A stretch of DNA of 43,572 nucleotides. Origin: an uncultured Flavihumibacter sp. (GTDB lineage: Bacteria > Bacteroidota > Bacteroidia > Chitinophagales > Chitinophagaceae). Position numbers and translations under genes: made by a program. The notes under the pieces were generated by a model. That model had not been told where the DNA came from and ran no database searches. It was given only the letters and a program-made list of their open reading frames with translations. The stretch covers positions 1-43,572 of the forward strand of contig CAMLRX010000027.1 in the NCBI GenBank assembly GCA_946482545.1. Reading direction: 5' to 3'. Positions 26,722 through 35,543 of the stretch are shown one piece after another. Each line of letters starts with the position of its first letter. Within the stretch, counting starts at the first letter, position 1.

Positions 26722-28937
26722 ACCTCAGCGCTGTTTTCACCAACTAGCATATCGACACTAAGCAAATGACCAAGCGCATTGTTGTCTGTAAGGAAATTCA
26801 GAATTTTTCCGCCCTTCGTGTAGTCCACTCCGGTGAAATGGGTTTCCAGCGTATGTGCAAAAACAACAGAGTGAAAACGCATGCATATATTATGTTTTGC
26901 GGACAGCATCGCCTCTACTGTGGATTCCACTGTTGAGAGCCCTTTGGTATATGTAACAGGCACTTCATTTTCTCCTCCGAAATATTCCCTGATAAAGTAG
27001 CGGGAAAAATCTCTGTCATCATTTCCCACAACAAAATTATGCATATGTTCCAGAACAATTTCCTCCACGCCTAATTCCAGTGCTTTATTTTTAATAAACA
27101 ACGCAAGCGCCCCCTCAAACTTTTTTTTCAGCACGAGGAAAGCCTCATGCGACACATCTCTTGAATATTCATAGGTCCACTCACGCAAGAAGCACCGCAA
27201 TACATTTTTACTTTTACGTACACGTCCTTCAAAGCGCTTCAGGTATTGCCTTGCAGGGTCACCGCTTAGTGCAATGGATTTTCCTGAATCGTTGCCGAGC
27301 CATTCTTTCGCCAGCCTGATGCTTTTATTGTCGCGAAGCAGAATTTCATCGGCCAGTGCTAATATTTCCTTTGTTGCAGCAATAAAATCCGGAAATGTGA
27401 GTGGCCCAAGGCCACAACCGTATACAATCGCTTTCTTTTTACTGGCCTTTGCGATCCTGAAAGCCACAAGCGGTAACGCAAGTTCTTCAAGATCCATTAA
27501 CGGGCCACCACCCATTATTACAATATCCGAGGCCTTTGCATAAGCGATGAAGTCTGAATGATAAACCGGGATAATGGTGGCTGCAATACCAAGTTCCTTC
27601 ATTGTTCTTCGGGTAATGATCGGGTACAGACTGGTTATAACCAGATCAATTCCTGCACCGTGCTTTTCATGCAGTTGATCAATAATACCACCGAGAATCG
27701 CTTTATCGCCTACAGTTTCCGTTCCATACCATCCTGTTATAAAAACCTGGAGTTGCGTAGAGATTTTCTTTGGCTTAATGGCCTTATGAATTCCAAATGC
27801 AAGCTGGCTTTTTACATGTATGTATTTCTTCCAGAATTGCTCGTTCCAGTCTGCTTTTCTGGTTTCCATTGTTGGGGCCGCATGGTAATCATGAATACAG
27901 TCATTACAATGTTCATTGATTACGCGCGCTTTCTCTGCTGTATTTTCCTGGTACAGTTCAAGGGCGGATGTTTTAAGCGCGTCGCCAATAATGTTTGATT
28001 TCGGGGCGCAATAAGCAAGTTCGGCCCGGGAGTTCAACACCACGCCGCTTGTTTGATACGGGCAGGTAATCATCCGTACTCCGCCATCCAGTATATTAAT
28101 TATGCTTCTGTAGGTGTTTCTGAATACCGGGTTCTTTTCGAATTGAAAAATCAATTTGTAAAAGAAAAGCTGGAGGTGGTAAATTTCATCTTCGTCAAAA
28201 TTCCGGACCACATCAGCCTTGTTGGCATTATAAAGTCTCTGAATAAACTCTGCAACGCGAAATCGGCCATAAATTTCATTTTGCTTCATAAAATCCAGCA
28301 ATTCGTCCACGCCCCAAACATTCACTTTAGATATGGTACATCCAATGGCTATAGGAACATCCAATTTTTTGAAGTGGTTGTACACATTCATTGCGGAATC
28401 AAAGTTGCCTTTTCTACCTCTTACCTTATCGTGCATTTCTCCATAGCCATCCACAGAAATCATCATTGAAAAAGGAACATTATTAGAAGCACACACCTCT
28501 TTTACCTGTTCAATTCTTGCGATCACATCCTTCTCCTTAATAGCATTGGTAATGATGCTTAATCCTTTTATACCCGGCACTGCGTTAATAACAGCCTGGT
28601 AAAGTTGTGGCAGGTCTTCGCGAAGTGTTGGTTCTCCACCTGTAATTCCAACATGCTTTACTTCAGAAAAAAGTTCGTTTTTCAGCACCGCTTCCAGTTG
28701 CTCAGGACTGAACTCGAATCCCTGCTTCTGCTCCCAGATATTGCACATGGCACATTTGGAATTACAGATATCGTTCGCGTTGAGGTTTACTACTTCAGGT
28801 TTTTTTGTTTTTGAAGCCTCTTCTTTCAACCGCTGCTCCATTCTATGCAAAGCCCATCTTGAACGCCCCAACTGTAGGTAAGGACGAAATTTATTCCTGA
28901 TGGCTAATGGTAATATTTTCTTTATGGTTTTTTTCAT
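26718..28937 (-). CDS. Radical SAM - polysaccharide pyruvyl transferase fusion protein
   Basis: 739-aa two-domain protein. The N-terminal half is a radical SAM enzyme: CNSKCAMCNIW gives the CxxxCxxC cluster ligands C58, C62 and C65, GGEPT (100-104) is the SAM-contacting motif, and ISVDGYGEMHD follows near 160. C292, C310 and CNDC (C344/C347) form a SPASM/twitch-like auxiliary-cluster pattern ending near 350. The C-terminal half, from about 397 (VFITGWYGTETVGDKAILGG), is a polysaccharide pyruvyl transferase (WcaK/CsaB type), with IVIMGGGPLMDLEELA, VYGCGLGPL and MRFHSVVFAHT as conserved segments. Pyruvyl transferases add ketal pyruvate from phosphoenolpyruvate. No frameshift lies between the halves. 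The joint reaction is unknown; modification of a sugar before pyruvylation is one idea. Confidence 0.88.
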   Translation of the reverse strand: MKKTIKKILPLAIRNKFRPYLQLGRSRWALHRMEQRLKEEASKTKKPEVVNLNANDICNSKCAMCNIWEQKQGFEFSPEQLEAVLKNELFSEVKHVGITGGEPTLREDLPQLYQAVINAVPGIKGLSIITNAIKEKDVIARIEQVKEVCASNNVPFSMMISVDGYGEMHDKVRGRKGNFDSAMNVYNHFKKLDVPIAIGCTISKVNVWGVDELLDFMKQNEIYGRFRVAEFIQRLYNANKADVVRNFDEDEIYHLQLFFYKLIFQFEKNPVFRNTYRSIINILDGGVRMITCPYQTSGVVLNSRAELAYCAPKSNIIGDALKTSALELYQENTAEKARVINEHCNDCIHDYHAAPTMETRKADWNEQFWKKYIHVKSQLAFGIHKAIKPKKISTQLQVFITGWYGTETVGDKAILGGIIDQLHEKHGAGIDLVITSLYPIITRRTMKELGIAATIIPVYHSDFIAYAKASDIVIMGGGPLMDLEELALPLVAFRIAKASKKKAIVYGCGLGPLTFPDFIAATKEILALADEILLRDNKSIRLAKEWLGNDSGKSIALSGDPARQYLKRFEGRVRKSKNVLRCFLREWTYEYSRDVSHEAFLVLKKKFEGALALFIKNKALELGVEEIVLEHMHNFVVGNDDRDFSRYFIREYFGGENEVPVTYTKGLSTVESTVEAMLSAKHNICMRFHSVVFAHTLETHFTGVDYTKGGKILNFLTDNNALGHLLSVDMLVGENSAEV

Positions 28938-28963
28938 TGCTGGTATAAATATGGGGGTATCCC

Positions 28964-30109
28964 TTACTGCAGTTTTCCGCTTTTAATGACCATAAAATTG
29001 GATTTAAACTTTAAAATCGGCCGTTCAATCATATAGTAAGATGCCGAACTTATCAATACGGTTCCGCCCACCGCTAAAACGTAAAGAAGCGCGTTATACG
29101 AAAATGTACTAAGACTTTCCTGATAGTTCTTCAGGAGTTCAATTACGAGGGCTATGCACAACGAATGAAAAAGGTACATGCCGAAAGAAATCCCTCCCAA
29201 AAAATCAAGCACCTTGTTGTTCAGTTTTATAAGAGACCCCTCATTTCCTGCAATATTCAATATCAGCAGCGCATAAATCGGGCAAAAAACAATGTTTGTA
29301 AAATGTCCAAGGTCAGGAAATTTCAACACCAAAAACACGCCCAAAATCAAAGCGACCAACTGCACACCACGGTGAAACAAGAAACCAATGCAGGACTTCC
29401 ATTTGTACAGTAAAAGCGCAGCCAGACCGCCAATTAACATGGCATCATATTCTAACATCTTGCTAATGGCAAGCACAATATCTTTAGCAGACGATGTACC
29501 CAAATAGTAAGCAAGTTTCATCAGCAATATTTTCATCACAAGTACTGTAAGTATTGCCGCGAGCATAAAAAACAATCCGTTTTTCCCTGAAATCCTTTTG
29601 GTGAGATGGGGCCATATCAGGTAAAACTGCTCTTCCGTTCCGATAGACCATAGAACATTGATGCAAAAAATTGACCCAAAATATATAAAAACAAAATTTG
29701 GCAGAAAGAATACTGTAAGGAAAAGTTTCCATCCGAAATCAGGAACAACTTTCGTACTGAAATAGTCTGGACTGAATGTGTGAGGTAAAATAAAGAAGCC
29801 GGCAATAACGATTAAAAAGTACAATGGCCATATTCTCAAAATTCTCCGCACATAAAATTTTCGGATCGCAATATCATTGGTTTCATCCCTTTCTTTCAGC
29901 AACAAATAGGTAATCAGAAAGCCACTTAACGCAAAGAAGATGAGTACACCGTGATGACCAATGTTATTGATAAAATTTTTAAAAATTCCAATCCCGGCCA
30001 GGCTTGGCAGATGAGTTTTGAATTTAAATAACTCAATATGACAGAAGATTACCAGGAAAGCAGCAATACACCTAACTCCATTTAGTCCGGGGAAATAGAC
30101 TTTCTTCAT
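28964..30109 (-). CDS. Acyltransferase-3 family membrane protein (OafA/YrhL-like)
   Basis: Second integral-membrane O-acyltransferase, 381 aa, about ten membrane segments. PGLNGVRCIAAFLVIFCHIE carries the conserved His (H24), HHGVLIFFALSGFLITYLLL the active-site region, and LWSIGTEEQFYLIWPHL the third hallmark. It is close in layout to the protein at 24326, so the pair likely arose by duplication, and the two may acetylate different positions. It is the most A+T-rich gene seen here: 27% G+C in a 60-base sample at 29641-29700. Gaps are 26 bp to the radical SAM fusion and 20 bp to the PhyH gene. Confidence 0.93.
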   Translation of the reverse strand: MKKVYFPGLNGVRCIAAFLVIFCHIELFKFKTHLPSLAGIGIFKNFINNIGHHGVLIFFALSGFLITYLLLKERDETNDIAIRKFYVRRILRIWPLYFLIVIAGFFILPHTFSPDYFSTKVVPDFGWKLFLTVFFLPNFVFIYFGSIFCINVLWSIGTEEQFYLIWPHLTKRISGKNGLFFMLAAILTVLVMKILLMKLAYYLGTSSAKDIVLAISKMLEYDAMLIGGLAALLLYKWKSCIGFLFHRGVQLVALILGVFLVLKFPDLGHFTNIVFCPIYALLILNIAGNEGSLIKLNNKVLDFLGGISFGMYLFHSLCIALVIELLKNYQESLSTFSYNALLYVLAVGGTVLISSASYYMIERPILKFKSNFMVIKSGKLQ

Positions 30110-30129
30110 AAAAAATCACCGCCTCACCA

Positions 30130-30963
30130 TTATAATTTTTGCAATCTGTACCCGACCTTGTTCAAGAACTTGACCACTAAACTCTTATTTCTATTTACCT
30201 GGGGCTTCGCCGGTGGTTTTACATAAGGTTTTGCATATTTTTTATTGAGGCTTTCGGGTGTTCCTCCTCTCAATACTATGGGCGTTGCCCTGGGTGTGAA
30301 TATTTGTTCAAACCCCTGAAAAGAAATCCTATAGGCACGCCGAGGTTTATCAGAAGCTATACGTTCACTAGAATGCAATAACAGTTGATTAAATATTAAT
30401 ACATCTCCGGCCTCCAACTCAACAAAAACTGAATCAGACAAATCTATTCCATCCAGGTTAAGCCTTGTATGATGTGTTTCACCAGGCACCGTATGCCATG
30501 GAAGAAAACCCTTTTTGTGTGAGCCAGGTATCACTTTCATAGCTCCGTTGTCAATCTTTACATCGTCAAATGCTATCCATCCGATATACTTAATTGGCTC
30601 ATCGGGTCTATTAATGAAATCCTGGTGCCAGGGCACCTCATTGTTTTTATTCTTCGGTTTATATACGAGACTGTTTTCGTAAAGAAAGATATCGTCACCA
30701 AGAACAGGTGTAAGCGCATCAAGAATTTTTTGATTCTTTGCCAACTCCTGAAACTCAGGATGTCTTTGAAAAAGATCATACAAAGCGCCCTGGTCTGTCC
30801 TGTGGCGCATATAATATTTAGAGAAGGGATCTTCGAGTTCTTTTTCTCCGTAACGCACTATCCTATCTGTAAGGTCTCTCATTTTATCAAGTTCGGATTC
30901 AGAGAAAACCTTTTCGAGGATCACAAATCCGTGATCTTCAAAGTTATAATCTGCCTTCTTCAT
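30130..30963 (-). CDS. Phytanoyl-CoA dioxygenase (PhyH) family protein, non-haem Fe(II)/2-oxoglutarate oxygenase
   Basis: 277 aa, normal for bacterial PhyH proteins. The iron-binding facial triad is intact: H113 and D115 in PWHQDF, H197 in NQLLLHSSE. An Arg suited to bind 2-oxoglutarate (R209 or R212 in PRRAYRISF) follows. GAMKVIPGSHKKG is a family hallmark. PhyH proteins hydroxylate very diverse small molecules, so substrate cannot be named. The gene overlaps the exporter ATPase (30944) by 20 bp and precedes two acyltransferases and the radical SAM fusion, so a sugar, lipid or chain-end modification is inferred. The C-terminal ~40 residues are basic and proline-rich (KPYVKPPAKPQVNRNK). Confidence 0.88.
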   Translation of the reverse strand: MKKADYNFEDHGFVILEKVFSESELDKMRDLTDRIVRYGEKELEDPFSKYYMRHRTDQGALYDLFQRHPEFQELAKNQKILDALTPVLGDDIFLYENSLVYKPKNKNNEVPWHQDFINRPDEPIKYIGWIAFDDVKIDNGAMKVIPGSHKKGFLPWHTVPGETHHTRLNLDGIDLSDSVFVELEAGDVLIFNQLLLHSSERIASDKPRRAYRISFQGFEQIFTPRATPIVLRGGTPESLNKKYAKPYVKPPAKPQVNRNKSLVVKFLNKVGYRLQKL

Positions 30964-32221
30964 TATCTTTCTTTTTGGTTATACAATTTATCGAATTTGG
31001 CGCTAAAACCCCTTCGCGTTTGGAAGAAAAACTTGAGACTTCATCATCCCTTTCAATCTCGAAAGAGAGCAAATCTTCAAAATAGTCGAACCGTTCTGCC
31101 TTCATATCTGAAAACGAAAAGGTAACCTTATAGATATTATTAGCGAAAAAAGAAACAGGCACGTCAAATCTTGAAAAATACTGCCCCGGATTTTTTGTAA
31201 AAACTTCGGGATTGTGATCCGTATCTCTTAATGTTAGCATCGGAACACCTTCCAGGTTTGTTATTTTAATAGAAACAACACTTCCGATACGCCTTCGGAC
31301 AAGATAATCAATGTCTACCCAAAGCTGTTCATCCTTATTGATTTTAAGTGTCGCCGAAAGCATTTCGATCGGCTTCGAATCATTAAGTTTTTCTTTTTTA
31401 AAGTAGAGATTATCTGCAGTTTCTTTATCGTTAGCGCGTTGGTAAAGAGATATTATTTCGGCTGTTGGCCCCACACTCATAAGTTGACCATTCTTCAGGA
31501 ACACGCATTTTTTTGTAAGTGTTTGAATAGCGCTGATATTATGGCTCACGAACAACACCGTTCTCCCCTCTCCTTCCGAAACATCTTTCATTTTTCCCAG
31601 TGCTTTTTTCTGAAACTCAGCGTCTCCCACCGCCAACACTTCATCCACAATCAGAATCTCGGGCTCCAGGTGTGCGGCCACGCCAAAGGCCAGCCTTACA
31701 TACATTCCGGAGGAATATCTTTTTACTGGGGTATCCACGTAACGCGCAACACCAGCGAAATCAACTATTTCATCAAATTTTCTTTTGATTTCGGCCCGGG
31801 TCATACCAAGAATGGCGCCGTTAAGGTAAATATTTTCCCTGCCGCTGAGTTCAGGGTGAAAACCGGTGCCCACTTCCAGCAAACTGGCTACACGACCCCT
31901 GATTTTCACATTCCCCCTGGTGGGCGCGGTAGTACGGCTAAGTATCTTAAGCAAAGTTGATTTTCCTGCGCCATTCCTTCCTATAATGCCAACAGCTTCC
32001 CCCTGGTTGATTTCAAAATTGATATCCTTCAGGCTCCATACATACTGGCTTTCCCCCTTACTTTCCCGATCGTTGGATTCGCCGATTTTCAGATAGGGAT
32101 CCTCTTTGCCGCGCACCCTGTACCACCATCTGTTGATGTCGTGTGAAAGGGTACCGGTGCCAATTTTGCCGAGCCGGTATTGTTTCGAAAGTTCTTCAAC
32201 CTTTATGACAACTTTACTCAT
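30944..32221 (-). CDS. Polysaccharide ABC transporter ATP-binding protein with C-terminal Wzt-like domain
   Basis: Cytoplasmic ATPase of an ABC-2-type polysaccharide exporter, 425 aa. The nucleotide-binding domain has Walker A GRNGAGKST (81-89), signature YSSGMYVRLA (169-178), Walker B ILIVDE (189-194) and H-loop VSHN (225-228). ARYVDTPVKRYSSGM and VDEVLAVGD are specific to the Wzt/TagH/RfbB group. Residues about 265-425 are an extra beta-rich domain of the Wzt_C kind, which in Escherichia coli O8/O9a binds the capped end of the polymer and gives export specificity. It pairs with the permease at 32240 (18-bp gap) and overlaps the PhyH gene by 20 bp. Confidence 0.95.
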   Translation of the reverse strand: MSKVVIKVEELSKQYRLGKIGTGTLSHDINRWWYRVRGKEDPYLKIGESNDRESKGESQYVWSLKDINFEINQGEAVGIIGRNGAGKSTLLKILSRTTAPTRGNVKIRGRVASLLEVGTGFHPELSGRENIYLNGAILGMTRAEIKRKFDEIVDFAGVARYVDTPVKRYSSGMYVRLAFGVAAHLEPEILIVDEVLAVGDAEFQKKALGKMKDVSEGEGRTVLFVSHNISAIQTLTKKCVFLKNGQLMSVGPTAEIISLYQRANDKETADNLYFKKEKLNDSKPIEMLSATLKINKDEQLWVDIDYLVRRRIGSVVSIKITNLEGVPMLTLRDTDHNPEVFTKNPGQYFSRFDVPVSFFANNIYKVTFSFSDMKAERFDYFEDLLSFEIERDDEVSSFSSKREGVLAPNSINCITKKKDNEEGRL

Positions 32222-32239
32222 AATACTTGTTTCTTATCC

Positions 32240-33121
32240 TTAAACGGTATCCATAAAACTTTTCTCCACTTTATTAAAGAGTACAGCGCCAAACAACAAT
32301 ACCACCACCATAAAAACCGTGCTGTACCCCAGTGAAGCCCAATCTAAAGTTCCTTTCCCGTACAGGGCGAACCTGAAGGTTTCCACCAGTGCGGTAACGG
32401 GATTCAGTTTCAGAAGGAAAATATATTTAGGGTTAGAGATAGTCGAAAGCGGATAGGCAATGGGCGTAGCATACATGCCCAACTGAATGGCGAAAGTGAG
32501 CAATACGGAAAAGTCGCGGTACTTTGTGGTAAGTGAGGAAATAACGATGCCCAGTCCCAGGCCCAGGCCGGCCAGTATCAATACCAGCGCCGGTATAAGC
32601 AACAGGTAAATACTTGGCTGAAAAGGATACCCATTAAAGTGGAAGTATCCGATAGCCAGCGTCAGCAGCAACAATTGGATGCCCAACTGCACGATATTGG
32701 AGATCACGATGGAAATGGGCAACACCAGTCTTGGGAAATAAACCTTCCCGAAAATATTCGCGTTGGTTACGAAGGTGGCTGATGTATTGGTAAGGCTTTG
32801 CGCGAAGTAGTTCCAGAATGTAATACCACTCAGGTAGAAAAGAATCGGCTGGATGCCATCTGTGGAGATGCGCGCCACCCTGCCGAATATAAGCAGAAAC
32901 ATGAGTGTGGTAAGAATGGGCTGGATCACGTGCCAGAGCGGCCCCAGAATCGTTTGCTTGTATTTGGCGACGAAATCGCGTTTCACAAACAGCCACATCA
33001 GGTCGCGGTAGCGCCATACTTCTTTTAGCTGCAGGTCGAAAAGCGCGTTCTTAGGGGAGATGACAATATCCCAGTGTTCGTTTTCCGTATAGTTTCCCTC
33101 AATCTCCTTCTTTAAGTTCAT
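32240..33121 (-). CDS. Polysaccharide ABC transporter permease (Wzm-like)
   Basis: ABC-2 type membrane subunit, 293 aa, with about six membrane helices from residue 60 onward. The N-terminal amphipathic part contains VWRYRDLMWLFVKRDFVAKY and TILGPLWHVIQPILTTLMF, the conserved start of Wzm/TagG/KpsM-type proteins. The C-terminus shows YATPIAYPLSTI and LNPVTALVETFRFALYGKG, also family signatures. With the ATPase downstream it would move a lipid-linked polysaccharide from the cytoplasm to the periplasm. It sits 45 bp after the tyrosine-kinase gene. Confidence 0.95.
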   Translation of the reverse strand: MNLKKEIEGNYTENEHWDIVISPKNALFDLQLKEVWRYRDLMWLFVKRDFVAKYKQTILGPLWHVIQPILTTLMFLLIFGRVARISTDGIQPILFYLSGITFWNYFAQSLTNTSATFVTNANIFGKVYFPRLVLPISIVISNIVQLGIQLLLLTLAIGYFHFNGYPFQPSIYLLLIPALVLILAGLGLGLGIVISSLTTKYRDFSVLLTFAIQLGMYATPIAYPLSTISNPKYIFLLKLNPVTALVETFRFALYGKGTLDWASLGYSTVFMVVVLLFGAVLFNKVEKSFMDTV

Positions 33122-33166
33122 GATACTATTCGTAGTGGTTTTTCAATCTGAATCCTGGTGCGCGAT

Positions 33167-35527
33167 TTACTTTTTTCTTCTTCTCTGCCACCAGCGTTTC
33201 TTAGTACCGTTCTCTTCAAAATATCCTGCCGATTGTTTGTACCCATAGCCGTAGCCATAACCATAGCCATAACCATAACCGTAACCTCCTTTAGCATTCA
33301 CATCATTGAGTACAACGCCAAGTCCGGGAAGTTTTTTCTCTTTATAAATCGAATCAATTAACTGAACAGCTTTCTTGTATGTGTATCCCTGTCTGGAGAT
33401 AAAGAGGGTGATATCGGCATATTTTCCAAGTGTCATTGCATCGCTCACCATACCAACCGGGGCGGAGTCGATGATCACCACATCAAATTCATTTCTTGCC
33501 CAGGTAAACAGGTCGTTCATCCTTGAAAGCAGCAGTATTTCAGAGGGATTCGGCGGGATAATACCGCAGGGAAGTACATACAATCCCGGAACTTTTTCCA
33601 CCGCCACCGCCTGCGGCGTATCGTCACCACCAATGAGGTAGGTGGCGATCCCCTTTTTAACATCGATCCCAATATTGGAAGCTACTTTAGGCTTACGCAG
33701 GTCGAACTCCATGATCAGCGTCTTTTTACCGGTAAGTGCAAATGCACCACCGATATTGGTACTGATGAAGGATTTGCCTTCTCCGCTCATGGATGATGTA
33801 ACCAGCACAACCGGGGTTTTTCCCTGCGCGGCCATATAGCCAAGATTTGTTCTTATGCCACGGAACTGTTCGGCAATATAACTTCTGTTGCCATCTGTAA
33901 CAACGAGGGTTTCTGTGCTTGATGAGCGCCCAACTTCTCCGATCACGGGTGCCGTTGTATTGTTCTCAATGTCCTGCCTTCCGTTAATTTTATCGTTCAG
34001 GAATTCTTTCAACGCGATCAGCACAACCGGAATAACAAGTGCAATTAATCCGAAACGGATATAAATCGGCAAGGTTTGGGGGGAAACAAGTTTTGCCCTT
34101 GTGGTTGCATTTTCGAGTACCTGGGAAGATGGAAGTATCCCCGCGGCACCAATAGCAACTTCTTCCCGTTTAGAGAGCAGGAGGAGGTAAAGGTCTTCTT
34201 TGATCTTTTGCTGCCTTTCAATATTCAATAGCTTACGTGCTTTCCCAGGTACACTCACGGATTGAGATTGCACCCTTTGGTACCGTTTTTCTATTTCATT
34301 TTTTGAAATAGTATAAGATCGCTCCACATTGTTCAGCGTTTCCACAATATCGCGTCTTAATTTTTCCAGGCGTGCATCCAGTTCTTTTACCATCTGGTTC
34401 CCCTGTGGTACTGTTTTCAGTAAGGCTGTTTTTTCAAGTTGCGCCTCATTGTAAGCAATTACCAACGCCGCCACGGCAGGTTCATCTATTCCCAGGTTGG
34501 CCGGAACTGTTTGTGAAACATTATTGCTGTTTTGAACATAGTTACGCAGCCAGCGTAAAATCTGCAGTTTAATTTCAAACTCGCTGATTTCCTGGTCCAT
34601 TAAGTTCATGGTACTGAAGAACTCTCCTGTCTGCATTTCAAGCCCTACACCTTTATTTTCTTCCTGGAAGCGCTGAAGCGACCCTTCCACACCGGAAAGT
34701 TCCGATTGTATGGAATCCAGGCGCTCATCTATGAAGCGAATGGTATTAAACGCAATCCTGTTCTTGTTGTCCACTGTATTATTCGTGTAAACACTCATGA
34801 GAGCATTCACAAAATCAGCGGCCAGTTCTTTATCGGTTGAGACAAATGAGATGTCCAGGATATCCGTCATCTCACTATTTCTCACAATAGTCAGGTCAGG
34901 AATCAATCTTTCCGCGGCAATATCCAGGGGGTCCTCCACCACTTCAAATTCCCGGGTATTATTCTCTGCCAGAAAATCTTTGTTGAGGAGCACTTTGAAA
35001 AGGCCTTGTGGTGTTTCGAACGGTTGCCCGAAAACATAGGTAGTGGGCTGTTGATTAATGCGGAACTCCCTATCCGAAACAACAGAGATTCTTAACACGA
35101 CTCTTCCCCTGTCTTTACGCTGCAGCGTCTCCAGTTGAACAGGACTTTTTTTATACAATAGCGTAGACCTGACATCACCAAGCGCTGAATATTTGGTTTG
35201 CAGCCCCAGCTTTTCAACCACTTTCTGGATCGTGGAAGTGGATCGCATTACCACAATCTCATTGTACATATTGGTTTTGCTTTCAAGATCCGACAGCAGT
35301 GCAGAGAATTTATCGGCGCCACGTTGTTGCGCATTCTCGTTCCTAATAATTAGCTGTCCTTTTGCGCTGTATACTTTGGGGGTATAACGCAGGTAAAGGA
35401 ATGCGCCTAAAAGCCCCAACAACAGACATAAGATAACCCAGGGAAGGTAACGGATGTATCTATATAGAAGTTCCATAGGAGCTACCTGCCTGGACCTGAA
35501 CGCATTTTTTTCAATAACAGATTCCAT
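33167..35527 (-). CDS. Polysaccharide co-polymerase/tyrosine autokinase (Wzc-like)
   Basis: 786-aa inner-membrane BY-kinase. TM1 is about 30-48, a Wzz-type periplasmic domain with coiled coil (about 265-430) follows, and TM2 is about 487-507. The cytoplasmic kinase has Walker A SSMSGEGKS (578-586), Walker A' MEFDLRKPK (606-614) and Walker B VVIIDSAPVG (683-692). The tyrosine-rich tail is unusual: eight Gly-Tyr alternations (Y749-Y763) plus Y769, then a basic end WWQRRRKK. In Wzc, tail phosphorylation controls oligomerisation and chain length. The gene follows the Wza-like gene by 16 bp; the probable phosphatase is the PHP protein at 3040. Wzc normally works with Wzx/Wzy, while the exporter beside it is an ABC system. 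Confidence 0.95.
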   Translation of the reverse strand: MESVIEKNAFRSRQVAPMELLYRYIRYLPWVILCLLLGLLGAFLYLRYTPKVYSAKGQLIIRNENAQQRGADKFSALLSDLESKTNMYNEIVVMRSTSTIQKVVEKLGLQTKYSALGDVRSTLLYKKSPVQLETLQRKDRGRVVLRISVVSDREFRINQQPTTYVFGQPFETPQGLFKVLLNKDFLAENNTREFEVVEDPLDIAAERLIPDLTIVRNSEMTDILDISFVSTDKELAADFVNALMSVYTNNTVDNKNRIAFNTIRFIDERLDSIQSELSGVEGSLQRFQEENKGVGLEMQTGEFFSTMNLMDQEISEFEIKLQILRWLRNYVQNSNNVSQTVPANLGIDEPAVAALVIAYNEAQLEKTALLKTVPQGNQMVKELDARLEKLRRDIVETLNNVERSYTISKNEIEKRYQRVQSQSVSVPGKARKLLNIERQQKIKEDLYLLLLSKREEVAIGAAGILPSSQVLENATTRAKLVSPQTLPIYIRFGLIALVIPVVLIALKEFLNDKINGRQDIENNTTAPVIGEVGRSSSTETLVVTDGNRSYIAEQFRGIRTNLGYMAAQGKTPVVLVTSSMSGEGKSFISTNIGGAFALTGKKTLIMEFDLRKPKVASNIGIDVKKGIATYLIGGDDTPQAVAVEKVPGLYVLPCGIIPPNPSEILLLSRMNDLFTWARNEFDVVIIDSAPVGMVSDAMTLGKYADITLFISRQGYTYKKAVQLIDSIYKEKKLPGLGVVLNDVNAKGGYGYGYGYGYGYGYGYKQSAGYFEENGTKKRWWQRRRKK
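33239..33283 (-). repeat. Hexanucleotide tandem repeat encoding the (Gly-Tyr)n tail of the kinase
   Basis: Repeated units of the form CCATAG/CCATAA/CCGTAA on the plus strand encode alternating Gly and Tyr codons (residues 749-763 of the kinase). Synonymous differences between units (TAC/TAT and GGT/GGC) show it is not a pure microsatellite, so it is probably retained by selection. Because the unit is 6 bp, gain or loss of copies would stay in frame. Confidence 0.75.
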
Positions 35528-35543
35528 ATCTAATTGGGGGAAA

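Noticed and set aside
33239..33283. Sequencing artefact in the Gly-Tyr repeat
   Set aside because: The units differ by synonymous changes and the frame continues through to a sensible basic C-terminus, so a real coding repeat is likelier.
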